From: Xanthobacteraceae bacterium
GTDB taxonomy: Bacteria > Pseudomonadota > Alphaproteobacteria > Rhizobiales > Xanthobacteraceae
Length of the DNA stretch: 45,129 bases
Direction of reading: 5' to 3'
Assembly: GCA_030041005.1 (NCBI GenBank)
Contig: JASHOR010000138.1
Span: 1-45,129 of the forward strand
In this document: in pieces, positions 8,068-16,478 of the stretch
How positions within the stretch are numbered: position 1 is the first letter of the stretch
How the letters are laid out: each line of letters starts with the position of its first letter
Notes under the pieces: generated by a model
Database searches by the model: none
The model's input: only the letters and a program-made list of their open reading frames with translations
What the model was told of the DNA's origin: nothing
Position numbers and translations under genes: made by a program

Positions 8068-9033
8068 TCACTTGGCCTTATCGACGATCGACGTGATATC
8101 TGGCGGCATCGCGCTCGCGTCCCCGGAGACTGCCAGTTTTTGCAGCGTCAGGCCGTGCTCCTTTAGCAGCTTCCGCCCATTGTTCCCAAGCAGAAACGCC
8201 ACGAACGCCTCGGCGCCGGACGCGTTCGGCGCGGCGCGCACGATCGTCACGGTATAAACCGCCTTGGGTGTCATTGCTGCCGGCAAGCTCACTGCCGGGA
8301 TCTTGGCGTCGGCGGTTTCAGTCGAGTAGAAGAAGCCCACATCGAGCTGGCCGGATTGCAGCCGGCCGACCAGCGTCTCCTCGGGCAGCACCTGTGCCGG
8401 ATTTTCCGGCGCGCCAAGCACCTTCTGAGCAAGGCCCGGACTCTTATAGTAGTTTTCCGCCTGCTTCATCAGCGTAACGGTCAGCTTGCCCTTGGGATCG
8501 AGCTTGGGGTCGGTGCGGCCGATCTTGATTCCCGACTCCTGCAGGACCTCATACCAGGGCTTCGACTTGAAATCGGCGGCGAATTTGCTCGATGCGTTGT
8601 AGCCGATCACCAGCGGGGATTGGGCAAAAGCAACGTACCAGCTTACCCAATTGCCATTGGCTGCGCCCGTGAGACTGGCGTTGATCTTGGGATTTGCGCT
8701 GATGAAGACGTCGGCGCGGCGCAGCTTTGCCTTGATCTCGTTGGCGAGCTTGTTCGAGCCCCCGGCATAGCCCTGGAACTCGTTGCCGGTCGCCGCGTCG
8801 AACGCCGGGCCGACGCCGTGCTCCATCAGGTTGACCAGCGAGCCGGCGTAGAGGACGTTGACGGCGCCCGCGGCATCCGCGGCCGTAAGCGGCAAAAACG
8901 AAAGAGCCGCGGCGAGCAGGCCGACGGCGGGCAGCGCGAGACCGCCACGGGATCGCTGCCGCGACGCCTGTCTCGCCGCCGGATGATGAGCATCCGTTGA
9001 CGCCGTTCCTGAAAATCCATGGTGTGAAGGCAT
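8068..9033 (-). CDS. modA: ModA/WtpA-like molybdate or tungstate binding protein
   Basis: A 321-residue exported solute-binding protein. The start at 9033 is supported by AGGAGAGG a few bases upstream. It gives a long N-region before the hydrophobic signal core LALPAVGLLAAALSFLPLTAADAAG. The mature protein opens NVLYAGSLVNLME, the hallmark of the ModA/WtpA branch of periplasmic proteins, followed by YAGGSNKLANEIKAKLRRADVFISANP. It would deliver oxyanion to the fused permease-ATPase encoded 7 bp downstream. The YAGSL motif resembles the WtpA/tungstate type as much as bacterial ModA, so tungstate is possible. It is the first gene of the operon and lies directly downstream of the ModE-type operators. 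Confidence 0.9.
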   Translation of the reverse strand: MPSHHGFSGTASTDAHHPAARQASRQRSRGGLALPAVGLLAAALSFLPLTAADAAGAVNVLYAGSLVNLMEHGVGPAFDAATGNEFQGYAGGSNKLANEIKAKLRRADVFISANPKINASLTGAANGNWVSWYVAFAQSPLVIGYNASSKFAADFKSKPWYEVLQESGIKIGRTDPKLDPKGKLTVTLMKQAENYYKSPGLAQKVLGAPENPAQVLPEETLVGRLQSGQLDVGFFYSTETADAKIPAVSLPAAMTPKAVYTVTIVRAAPNASGAEAFVAFLLGNNGRKLLKEHGLTLQKLAVSGDASAMPPDITSIVDKAK

Positions 9034-9051
9034 CGTCCTCTCCTGTGCATG

Positions 9052-9079
9052 CAGCCCCGTTATATCAGCCCCGTTATAT
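9052..9079. repeat. 14-bp direct repeat overlapping the ModE box
   Basis: Two adjacent perfect copies of CAGCCCCGTTATAT at 9052-9065 and 9066-9079. Each contains the ModE half-site CGTTATAT. The second copy is the left half of the palindromic operator at 9072-9095, so the first may act as an extra half-site nearer to modA. Confidence 0.85.
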
Positions 9080-9095
9080 CCTAAAGGATATTACG
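9072..9095. promoter_or_regulatory. ModE-type operator 1 upstream of modA
   Basis: The palindrome CGTTATAT-N8-ATATTACG, extended inward by ATATCCT/AGGATAT around a central AA, pairs in all but one non-central position per arm. Half-site sequence and 8-bp spacer match the E. coli ModE site (CGTTATAT-N8-ACATAACG) as I remember it. It lies about 40-60 bp upstream of the modA start, where a bound regulator would block or cover the promoter. The modE gene itself is in the operon. Confidence 0.8.
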
Positions 9096-9144
9096 GATGG
9101 CGAAAGTGCGTCATGTCGGCCCACGGCGCAAGAGGCTTTCCGAT

Positions 9145-9170
9145 CCGCTATATTTTGCGAGATATTGCGG
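9145..9170. promoter_or_regulatory. ModE-type operator 2 in the modA upstream region
   Basis: A second palindrome, CCGCTATAT-N8-ATATTGCGG, with 9-bp arms that differ at one pair. Its ATAT-N8-ATAT core has exactly the spacing of operator 1, and the centres are 74 bp apart, close to seven helical turns. It sits 112 bp upstream of modA and 278 bp upstream of the MFS gene on the other strand, so it could support looping at the mod promoter or place the MFS gene under molybdate control. Confidence 0.68.
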
Positions 9171-9448
9171 GCGCGATCGAACCGACCCGGCGGCAGCCGA
9201 CAGCCGCGATGGGCAATCGGCTCACCGAAGCCGGTCGCGCCCGACGAACAGCCCCGGCGAAAAACTTGCGGGAACTGCCGTGCACGGACGCCCTCGCCGC
9301 AGCGTCCGCGTCCCCCGGCCCCACCGACATTGTTGACAAGCGCGGGTGTGGGGGCAAGATTTTGCGCGCGTGGTGGCGTCAGCTCGACGGCGCATGGCGA
9401 CGCCGAAGTACGGCACAACGCGCCGCGTTCAAGGGGGGGAGCAGTCCC
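9171..9448. other. Remainder of the modA-MFS intergenic region
   Basis: The divergent gap between modA and the MFS transporter spans 9034-9448 (415 bp). The modA-proximal half holds the ModE-type operators described separately. I see no convincing gene or terminator in the remaining 278 bp. A frame in phase with the transporter is open through part of it but has no family resemblance. Confidence 0.5.
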
Positions 9449-10750
9449 ATGGCCGTTACAGCTTCGCAGGATACCGTGCGCGGCGACGCCGCAGCACTCG
9501 CCGCTACCCGCGTGCGCTGGACCTACATCGCACCGTCGCTCTTGATCCTGTGGATCGTATCCATGTTCGACAAGAGCAACGTTTCCATCGTCATTGCCAA
9601 TCCACGCTTCCTCAACGAGATGCATCTCGTCGGACAGCCAAAGCTGCTCGGTTGGCTGGTCGGGGGGCTGTTCATCGCCTATGGACTGGCTGCGCCGGTT
9701 TGGGGCTGGGCGGTGACGCGCTATGGGCCGCGCGCGGTCACGATCGCCGGGCTCGCGATCTGGGCACTGACCTGCTTTTGGTCGGGGCTCTCGCACAGCT
9801 ATGGAATGCTGCTCGCTTCCCGCATCGCCTTGGGCGTCGGCGAGGCCATCTGTTACCCGATCACGCTCGCTCTGGTCGCCAACTGGTTCGCGCTTCGCGA
9901 GCGCGGAAAGGCGACGGCCTATTGGTGGATCGGCACGATGATCGGGCCAATGCTGACCGGCCTGATCGTGACCAGCCTGATCATCTATCTCGGATGGCGC
10001 GGCCAATTTTTCGCCATGGGCGTTCTCGCGATCATCCTGCCGATCCCGATGATGTGGCTCCTGGTCCGCGACAAGCCGCAGCAGCACCCCGCGGTGAACA
10101 GGGCGGAGGTCGAATTCATCGAAACCGGCGCCATCGAGAACAACGAGGACGCGCCGGGCCGCATCTTGAAAGGCATTGACAGTTTTTGGCGCAATTACCG
10201 CTTCTGGCTGATAACGATCGCCATTTCCTGCAATGCGATATTCTTCTGGGGCTGGTCCGGTTGGCTGCCCACTTATTTGCGCAGCGCGCGCCACTTCACG
10301 TTCAGCACGTCCGGCTATCTGACCTTCGTGATCTACGGCTTTGCCGTGCTGACCATTCTCGTCATCGGCAAGGTCTCCGACCGCGTGTTTCGCCGTGCGC
10401 CGTTTGCCGGTCTGGGATGGGCGCTGGCCGCGGTCTTTCTCATGGCGGCCGCGTTCGCGCCGAGCGCGGCCTGGAGCGTCGTCTTGATGATTTGCGCGTT
10501 ATGCGCGCAGCAGATCGGCATTTCCTGCGCTGAAATGCTGATGCACAGCGTGGTCGGCACGGCGCAGATGGGCAGCTCCCAGGGCGTGCGCGCCTTTGTC
10601 ACGCAAATGGTCGGCGCCTTCTCGCCGGTGATGATCGGCTACTTGCTGGCGCTCACAGGCGGCAGTTTCATCGTGCCGTTCGCCGCCCTGGCGGTCGCGG
10701 TGATCGTCTCCGCGAGTTGCATGATCGCGCTGACCAGCGAAGGATATTGA
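9449..10750 (+). CDS. Major facilitator superfamily transporter
   Basis: A 433-residue protein with about twelve hydrophobic segments, resembling the anion:cation symporter (phthalate/glucarate) branch of the MFS. Typical stretches are MFDKSNVSIVIANPRF in the first helix region, GWAVTRYGPRAVTIAG (motif A after helix 2) and RIALGVGEAICYPITLALVANWFALRERGKAT in helices 4-5. The start at 9449 is preceded by the purine run AAGGGGGGGAGC. In-frame upstream codons to 9113 are possible but look non-coding. It overlaps nothing and is followed after 1 bp by a metallo-hydrolase gene, so it probably imports the substrate of that enzyme, perhaps an organic acid. The substrate is unknown. Confidence 0.93.
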   Translation: MAVTASQDTVRGDAAALAATRVRWTYIAPSLLILWIVSMFDKSNVSIVIANPRFLNEMHLVGQPKLLGWLVGGLFIAYGLAAPVWGWAVTRYGPRAVTIAGLAIWALTCFWSGLSHSYGMLLASRIALGVGEAICYPITLALVANWFALRERGKATAYWWIGTMIGPMLTGLIVTSLIIYLGWRGQFFAMGVLAIILPIPMMWLLVRDKPQQHPAVNRAEVEFIETGAIENNEDAPGRILKGIDSFWRNYRFWLITIAISCNAIFFWGWSGWLPTYLRSARHFTFSTSGYLTFVIYGFAVLTILVIGKVSDRVFRRAPFAGLGWALAAVFLMAAAFAPSAAWSVVLMICALCAQQIGISCAEMLMHSVVGTAQMGSSQGVRAFVTQMVGAFSPVMIGYLLALTGGSFIVPFAALAVAVIVSASCMIALTSEGY

Positions 10751-10751
10751 C

Positions 10752-11579
10752 ATGGCGCTGCCGAGCATGCGCGTGGGCGCTGTCGAAGTAGAGGGCTTGA
10801 GCGACGGCATCCTGAAAACATCGCTCGATCTGGTCATCGGCATGGACCGCGAGCGGGCCGAGAGCCTGGTCGGCGGAACACAGAATGGCTCGTTCTATAT
10901 CCCGGTGAATAATTTTCTCGTTCGCCGCGGCGGCAAAGTGATCCTCATCGACGCCGGCGCCGGCAATACCATGCAGCCGACGCTCGGCAAGTTGCCGGAG
11001 AATTTACGCGGCGCGGGCATCGAGCCATCGGCCGTCACTCACATCGTGATGACCCATCTGCACCCCGACCACGCCAACGGCCTCGTCGACGATTCCGGCA
11101 GGCCGCACTACCCCAACGCCGAGATTGTCGTGCATGAGACGGAAGTGGATTTCTGGATGAGCGAGAACGTCGCCAGCGATGAGGATCGGGTGAAGGGTAA
11201 TCGAGCACGCACCAGGATCAATCTGCGGCCGTACCTCGACCGCATTCGGCGGATTCGCGACGACGAGGAATTCGCCGGCTTCGCGCCGGTGCTGGCGCCG
11301 GGCCACACGCCGGGACACACCTGCTGGGTGCTGGCGGCCGGCGGCGGCGGTTTCATGGCGTTCGGCGATGTGGTGCATCTGTCGGCGATACAGATATCGC
11401 ATCCGCAGATCGCGCTGACCTACGACCTCGACAAGAATCGGGCGATCGAATCGCGCAAGCGCATTCTCGACATGGCGGCGAGCGAGCATCTGGCCGTTGC
11501 CGGAGCGCACGTGAACGCGCCCGGTTTCGGTTACGTGGTGCGCAAGGGCTCGAGCTTCGCGTTCGAACCGGCCGGCTGA
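10752..11579 (+). CDS. Metallo-beta-lactamase-fold hydrolase
   Basis: A 275-residue MBL-fold enzyme. The metal motif THLHPDH occupies residues 101-107 (ligands H102, H104, D106, H107). Later ligands are the His of APGHTPGHT, the Asp of FGDVVH and the His of AGAHVNAPG. This pattern is that of the lactonase/glyoxalase-like branch, which opens lactones or thioesters with two zinc ions. No signal peptide is seen, so it is cytoplasmic. The ATG begins 1 bp after the stop of the MFS gene, which suggests a two-gene uptake-and-hydrolysis operon. Its 3' end overlaps the methyltransferase gene on the other strand by 49 bp. Confidence 0.93.
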   Translation: MALPSMRVGAVEVEGLSDGILKTSLDLVIGMDRERAESLVGGTQNGSFYIPVNNFLVRRGGKVILIDAGAGNTMQPTLGKLPENLRGAGIEPSAVTHIVMTHLHPDHANGLVDDSGRPHYPNAEIVVHETEVDFWMSENVASDEDRVKGNRARTRINLRPYLDRIRRIRDDEEFAGFAPVLAPGHTPGHTCWVLAAGGGGFMAFGDVVHLSAIQISHPQIALTYDLDKNRAIESRKRILDMAASEHLAVAGAHVNAPGFGYVVRKGSSFAFEPAG

Positions 11580-12202
11580 TCCGGCACGAGCGGCGCTTCA
11601 AGAGCCGGCGCGGCGTCGGCGCCGACCGCATAGGTGCGCCCTGCGGGTTTGATTGCGCGCACGACCAGATTGATCTGTTTGACGACGTTGTTGAAGCTGC
11701 GCATCGCGTGCTTCAGATCGTCGTCGGATATTTTCTTCTGCTCGAACGCCCTGTCCCATGGATCGGCCAGTTCGTAAGCGGCCGATTCGATGGCGAAGTC
11801 GACCCCGATATAAAGACCTAACGGCGTATTGGCGGCGCCCACGGCGAGCCATTCGCGATTGGCGGCCTGCGAGAGCAGATTGAGGCTCGCCTGCGTGACC
11901 GGCCGCACATGGGTCGGGTCGCCGAGGAAATCGTCGTGACGCGGATGCGGCACGATGATGTTGATCGACGCGTTATCGCGGCAGACGCGGTAGAGCTCCT
12001 TCATGATATCGAGATAGACTGCGGTCTGTTCGCCGAGATGCTCGAGGACGTGGTACATCCGCACCTCCTCGACCGAATTGTCCGGCCACGGCCAGGGAAA
12101 TTGCTCCAGGTCGACGACCTGATCCGGAGCGCAGGTCGGAAACTTGTCGACGTTGATCCAGCCGGGAAACTTTCGGCCGCCACAGCCCAGGTTCAAACGC
12201 AT
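11531..12202 (-). CDS. Class I SAM-dependent methyltransferase
   Basis: A 223-residue protein that begins MRLNLGCGGRKFPGWINVD, the SAM-binding glycine loop followed by the acidic strand end, and continues VVDLEQFPWPWPDNSVEEVRMYHVLEHL, typical of Methyltransf_11-like enzymes often linked to cell-surface glycan loci. The ATG at 12202 is preceded by GGAGG with a six-base gap. Longer starts (for example at 12262) lack a ribosome site. The C-terminal third (WDRAFEQKKISDDDLKHAMRSFNNVVKQINLVVRAIKP) is helical without a known domain. The tail overlaps the MBL gene on the opposite strand. The methyl acceptor is unknown. Confidence 0.88.
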   Translation of the reverse strand: MRLNLGCGGRKFPGWINVDKFPTCAPDQVVDLEQFPWPWPDNSVEEVRMYHVLEHLGEQTAVYLDIMKELYRVCRDNASINIIVPHPRHDDFLGDPTHVRPVTQASLNLLSQAANREWLAVGAANTPLGLYIGVDFAIESAAYELADPWDRAFEQKKISDDDLKHAMRSFNNVVKQINLVVRAIKPAGRTYAVGADAAPALEAPLVPDQPAGSNAKLEPLRTT

Positions 12203-12607
12203 GATCGCCTCCACGGCCCCAACCGGCGTCCGCGACGCCGATTCGTACGCCCCGACCTTCATCGGCTTGATTTGGCTAATGGTGCGTAAAAGACTGCCGC
12301 CAGGGGAGGGCGAACATCGCGCGTCCCTGCCGGCGCGCGATCGACCCATTGGCGCGCAAGTTCGTTCCGTGCATAAAGCCATTCAAGCAGAAATTGACTG
12401 TTGTAGAATATCATTTTCCGATCAGACTGAAATTTGGCATCGTATGGCAAATAATTCCACGCTGTCTGGTCATGGCTTGGGACCTCGTCGCCGGCCCGGT
12501 CATCGTGGAAGACGCGATGATGAGATCCCCCATTCGTCCAAACGAGCGAGATGACCGGGCCGACTGCAGCTTGGTATGTTGCGCCCTGTCTGACGAGCGA
12601 GGATGCC
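12203..12607. other. Intergenic region, no clear gene
   Basis: A 405-bp divergent gap between the methyltransferase and the dehydrogenase gene. It has an AT-rich stretch around 12390-12470, lower in GC than its surroundings, with a TTGACT hexamer at 12394-12399 that lacks a well-placed -10. Open frames exist on both strands, but none resembles a known protein or has a convincing start. It probably holds the promoters of both flanking genes. Confidence 0.5.
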
Positions 12608-13456
12608 ATGACGCCTGTCGTTGCTGTGATCGCGCCGGGGATGATGGGCGCGGCAGTCGGAAGGAGGCTGACGGAGAACGGCCTCAGAGTGCTCACCTCG
12701 CTGCGCGACCGCAGTCAGGAAACGGCGGTGCGCGCCCATGCGGCCGGGATGATCGCCGCAGAGGACGAGGAAATCGCAGCCACCGATTTTATTCTGTCGA
12801 TCCTGCCGCCGCGGGACGCGGTATCGCTGGCGGAGCGCTTCCGGCCGGCGCTCAAGGCCTCCAATGCGAAGCCGGTCTATGTTGATTGCAACGCGATCAA
12901 TCCGGCGACCGTCGAACGCGTCGCGGCGGTGATCGCGCCGACCGATTGTCCTTTCGTCGATGCCGGGATCATCGGCTCCCCGCCGAAGCCCGGCGATGCC
13001 GGACCGCGGTTTTACGCCTCCGGTCCGGCCGCGACACGCTTTGCGACGCTGCGCCAATACGGGTTGGACATTCGATTGCTGGACGGATCGCTGAGCGCCG
13101 CTTCGGCGTTGAAAATGTCATATGCCGGCATCACCAAGGGCACGCAGGCGATCGGCGCGGCGATGATGCTGGCCGCTTCGCGTGCGGGCTCGGCGGACGA
13201 TTTGTTCAAGGAGCTGCAGGGCAGCCAGAAGGAGATGTTCGCCTGGTTCAAGCGCGCGCTCGCGCAAATGCCGCCGAAGGCCTATCGCTGGGTTGCCGAG
13301 ATGCACGAAATTGCCGGCTTCGTCGGCGACGACCCGACCGCGGGCGAACTCTACGAAGGCGCCGCGCATTTCTATGAGCACATCGCCGAGGATTTTGCGA
13401 CGGAGCAGAAGGACGTCGCGGCGCTGGCAAAATTTCTCGGCAAAAGCATCTCATGA
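12608..13456 (+). CDS. 6-phosphogluconate/3-hydroxyisobutyrate dehydrogenase-like (DUF1932)
   Basis: A 282-residue NAD(P)-dependent reductase. The Rossmann start is VVAVIAPGMMGAAVGRRL; the usual GLGxMG appears as APGMMG, with Ala for the first glycine. The rest shows ILSILPPRDAV and VDCNAINPATV, then FVDAGIIGSPP, and a C-terminal DUF1932-type helical domain with LKMSYAGITKGTQAIGAAMM, where the lysine corresponds to the catalytic Lys of the beta-hydroxyacid dehydrogenase family. The start ATG at 12608 is the one next to the Rossmann strand. It converges with the TTT receptor gene 35 bp away. Substrate unknown. Confidence 0.9.
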   Translation: MTPVVAVIAPGMMGAAVGRRLTENGLRVLTSLRDRSQETAVRAHAAGMIAAEDEEIAATDFILSILPPRDAVSLAERFRPALKASNAKPVYVDCNAINPATVERVAAVIAPTDCPFVDAGIIGSPPKPGDAGPRFYASGPAATRFATLRQYGLDIRLLDGSLSAASALKMSYAGITKGTQAIGAAMMLAASRAGSADDLFKELQGSQKEMFAWFKRALAQMPPKAYRWVAEMHEIAGFVGDDPTAGELYEGAAHFYEHIAEDFATEQKDVAALAKFLGKSIS

Positions 13457-13491
13457 TGACATGTCAGCTCCGCCCCTGCGCGCTGATCACG

Positions 13492-14463
13492 TCATCCGAC
13501 CGAAATGTGGGCCGCCCGGATGACCTTGCCCCATTTTTCCGTATCTTCAACAATGAACTTGCCGAAGTCCGCAGAGGTCATTGCCTTCGGAAAACTGCCG
13601 AAATTGGCGAATTGCGCGATGACCTTCGGATCGGCAATGCCGGCAGTGACCGCGCCGTTGAGCTTGTTGATGATCGCGACGGGGGTGCCCTTCGGCGCGA
13701 CCACGCCATTCCACTGGATTGCCTCGTAGCCCGGCACAAACTCGGCCACGGTCGGGGTGCCTGGCAACGCTTGCGAGCGCGTTTCGGCCGTCACCGCAAG
13801 GGCGCGCAATTTGCCTGCCCTGATTTGCTGGATCGTCGTCGGGATGGGGCTGAACACGACTTGCACTCGTCCGGCAAGCATATCTGGCACGTAGCTTTCC
13901 CGATAGTGCACGACGGTCATTTTGATGCCGGTCCTCGCCATGAATAGCTCTCCGGCGAGGTGCGTCGTGCTTCCCTTGCCGGGCGTTGCCATGTTGATCT
14001 CGCCGGGATGGGCCTTGGCATAGGCGATGAACTCGGCGACGGACTTTGCCGGGAACGATGGATTGACGACTATGACGAACGGAGTCTGCGCAATGCTCGC
14101 GACCGGCACCGTGTCGCGCACGAAATTGAAATTGAGATGGGTGTAAAGCGTCGCGTTGATGGCGTTTGACGAGGTCGCCATAAGCAACGTGTAGCCGTCT
14201 GGAGCTGCCCGCACGACCAGTTCTGTGGCGATGTTTGTGCCGGCGCCGGGTTGGTCATCGACGATGACTTGTTGGCCGAGTCGCCCCGATAGGACTGGAG
14301 CGAGCACGCGCGCAAGGATGTCGCTCAGGCCGCCGGCAAAGAAGCCAACGACCAAACGCGCCGGTCGTGTCGGATACGATTGCGCCGTCGCAATGCCAGA
14401 AACAATCGGCAACGCGCCTGCGCCGGCAGCCAGACGCAGAAGTTTTTGACGGGTAAGTTTCAT
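13492..14463 (-). CDS. Bug/TctC-type tripartite tricarboxylate transporter receptor
   Basis: A 323-residue exported binding protein of the Bug family. A signal (KLLRLAAGAGALPIVSGIATAQS) is followed by the family opening YPTRPARLVVGFFAGGLSDILARVLAPVLSGRLGQQVIVDDQPGAGTNIA and by DGYTLLMATSSNAINATLY. The ATG at 14463 has GGAGGG nine bases upstream. Such receptors usually serve TctAB membrane proteins, which are not in this window, so this is an orphan receptor. It lies on the same strand 120 bp after livM and may be co-transcribed with the Liv operon or be separate. Ligands in the family are carboxylates. Confidence 0.92.
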   Translation of the reverse strand: MKLTRQKLLRLAAGAGALPIVSGIATAQSYPTRPARLVVGFFAGGLSDILARVLAPVLSGRLGQQVIVDDQPGAGTNIATELVVRAAPDGYTLLMATSSNAINATLYTHLNFNFVRDTVPVASIAQTPFVIVVNPSFPAKSVAEFIAYAKAHPGEINMATPGKGSTTHLAGELFMARTGIKMTVVHYRESYVPDMLAGRVQVVFSPIPTTIQQIRAGKLRALAVTAETRSQALPGTPTVAEFVPGYEAIQWNGVVAPKGTPVAIINKLNGAVTAGIADPKVIAQFANFGSFPKAMTSADFGKFIVEDTEKWGKVIRAAHISVG

Positions 14464-14583
14464 AATAATCCCTCCTGAGCCTGAGCAGGCTTCCGTACCC
14501 TCGGCGGGCGAGCAATTGGAAAATAAATCGACATTGGCTCGCACCTTCTGCATTGCGACGGCGGTTTGTGGCTCAACCGCAAG

Positions 14584-15585
14584 CTATCGATTGAGCCACC
14601 TTCGCGCGAAGCCGAGCAGGCCCTGCGGCAGAAAGATGATCATGGCGATGAACACGATGCCGAGCGGAATGAGATACGGGAATTGATCGCCGAACCACTG
14701 CGCCATGAATTGGCGCATGAGCTGGTAGAAGCCGGCGCCGACGATCGGGCCCACCAGGGTGCCGACGCCGCCGATGATGTTGTAGATGACCGTCTCCCCC
14801 GAAACGATGAAGTACACGAAATCCGGCGCGGCAAATTCCTTCTGGACGGCATAGAGTGCGCCGGCGAGCCCGGCAAACAGTCCCGAGAGCATGACGGAAA
14901 CGATCTTGTAGCGTTCGACCGGATAGCCGATGGCGCGGGTGCGCGCCTCGTTTTCGCGGATCGATTGCAGCACCATGCCGAACGGCGACTGCGTGATCCG
15001 GCGCAAGATCAGATACGACGCCGTCACAACGGCGAGCACGAACCAGTGCATCGTCGCCGTATGAAACGGCACGTTGACCAGGAACGGAATGGCGAAATGC
15101 GGCTGATCGAAGATCAGGCCATTCTCGCCGCCGGTAAGCGAGGTCCAGGTGAAGATGATGACGTAGAAAATCTGGGCGAAGATCAGCGTGGTGATGGCGA
15201 AGTAGATATCGCGGATGCGGGTGGAGAAATAGGCGACGCACAAGGCCGCACCGGCGGCGCCGGCGAGACCGAACATAATGGCCAGCCAAAGATTGGGCGG
15301 AGACACCAGCAGGAGCGCGGCGGCGGCGCCATACATGCCCAAGCCGAAGAACGCCGAATGGCCGAACGAGACGATGCCGGTGTAGCCGATCAGCAGGTCG
15401 GACGACATCGCCAACAGGCCCCAGATCAGGATCTCGGTCAGAAAGCCGCTCCAGAATTCCGGCAGCACCAGCGGCGCAATGATCAGCAACGCCATCACCG
15501 CGCTGAACGCGAGCCAGAAAGCGGCTGTATGGCTCAGGCGCGTCTTGGCGAGCGGTCTTGCGGTGTCGAGCGGAGCGTCGGTCAT
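14584..15585 (-). CDS. livM: Branched-chain-type ABC permease LivM
   Basis: A 333-residue membrane protein of the LivM family. Marker stretches are LLIGYTGIVSFGHSAFFGLGMYGAA, ISTRIRDIYFAITTLIFAQ (here with FSTRIRD), the ATPase-contact loop QSIRENEARTRAIGYPVERYKI and GGVGTLVGPIVGA. It pairs with LivH to form the channel. Its start overlaps the livH stop by 4 bp, a typical ATGA coupling. It ends the core of a five-gene importer that begins at 19306. Confidence 0.95.
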   Translation of the reverse strand: MTDAPLDTARPLAKTRLSHTAAFWLAFSAVMALLIIAPLVLPEFWSGFLTEILIWGLLAMSSDLLIGYTGIVSFGHSAFFGLGMYGAAAALLLVSPPNLWLAIMFGLAGAAGAALCVAYFSTRIRDIYFAITTLIFAQIFYVIIFTWTSLTGGENGLIFDQPHFAIPFLVNVPFHTATMHWFVLAVVTASYLILRRITQSPFGMVLQSIRENEARTRAIGYPVERYKIVSVMLSGLFAGLAGALYAVQKEFAAPDFVYFIVSGETVIYNIIGGVGTLVGPIVGAGFYQLMRQFMAQWFGDQFPYLIPLGIVFIAMIIFLPQGLLGFARRWLNR

Positions 15586-16475
15586 TTCGGTGCCGCAAAC
15601 AGGCCGGTGGGCCGGAACAGGAGCGTGAGAATGAGGACGACGAACGAGACGATGACCGCCTGCGATGGGTCGAGCCAGACTGCGGCATAGGCCTCAAGCA
15701 GGCTGATGAAGATGGCGGCGACGATGGAGCCGCCCAGATTGCCCATGCCGCCGACCACGACCACGATGAACGCCTCCAGCACCCACTGCAGTCCCATCTG
15801 GGAATCGACGCCGCCGAAAGGGGCGAACAGCACCCCGCTCACCGCCGCCATGGCGGCGCCGAGCGCGAACACGCCGGTGTAAACGAGCGGCACCGGGATG
15901 CCCATGGCTTGCGCCATCACGCGGTCCTGCGTGGTGGCGCGAACCCACACTCCGTATTTATTGAACTTGAGAAACAGCCAAACCGCGCCAATGATGGCCC
16001 CCGACAACAGCGCGATCACGATGCGGTACCAGGGGTATTGCAGGTAGAACAGGGTGAACTCGGCGCCAATGGGCTCCGAGATCTTGCGCGCCACAGGACC
16101 GAACTGCCAGAGCGCGTAATTCTGCAGCACCAGGGAGATGCCGAACGTCGCCAGGATCGTGTTCAACGGATCGCGGCCGATGAGCGGTCGCAGCGTCACG
16201 ATCTGCAAGGCCGCGCCGAATATGGCGAGGATCAGCGCCGACAGCGCCAAGGCCAGCCAGAAATTTCCGGTCATGGCGAAGGCGATGACGCCCATATAGG
16301 CGCCGAGCATGAAAAGCTCGCCGTGGGCGAAATTGACCACGTCCATGATGCCGAAGATCAGCGTGAGCCCGGACGCGACCAGCGCCAGGATCATGCCGGT
16401 GACGACGCCGTTCACCGTCTGGATGATCAGCAGATCGATGGGAATGGAGTGGAGAAACTGAACGATCGTCGCCAC
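15582..16475 (-). CDS. livH: Branched-chain-type ABC permease LivH
   Basis: A 297-residue LivH-family permease: NGVVTGMILALVASGLTLIFGIMDVVNFAHGELFMLGAY at the start, LRPLIGRDPLNTILATFGISLVLQN, the coupling loop WVRATTQDRVMAQAMGIP and FGGVDSQMGLQWVLEAFIVVVVGGMGNLGGSI. It starts 3 bp after the livF stop and overlaps livM by 4 bp, so its product is made in step with its partner permease. Confidence 0.95.
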   Translation of the reverse strand: MATIVQFLHSIPIDLLIIQTVNGVVTGMILALVASGLTLIFGIMDVVNFAHGELFMLGAYMGVIAFAMTGNFWLALALSALILAIFGAALQIVTLRPLIGRDPLNTILATFGISLVLQNYALWQFGPVARKISEPIGAEFTLFYLQYPWYRIVIALLSGAIIGAVWLFLKFNKYGVWVRATTQDRVMAQAMGIPVPLVYTGVFALGAAMAAVSGVLFAPFGGVDSQMGLQWVLEAFIVVVVGGMGNLGGSIVAAIFISLLEAYAAVWLDPSQAVIVSFVVLILTLLFRPTGLFAAPK

Positions 16476-16478
16476 CGC

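Noticed and set aside
12259-12696. Possible gene in the gap before the dehydrogenase gene (145 codons, minus strand)
   Set aside because: It overlaps the real dehydrogenase start, has no ribosome site and resembles no family.
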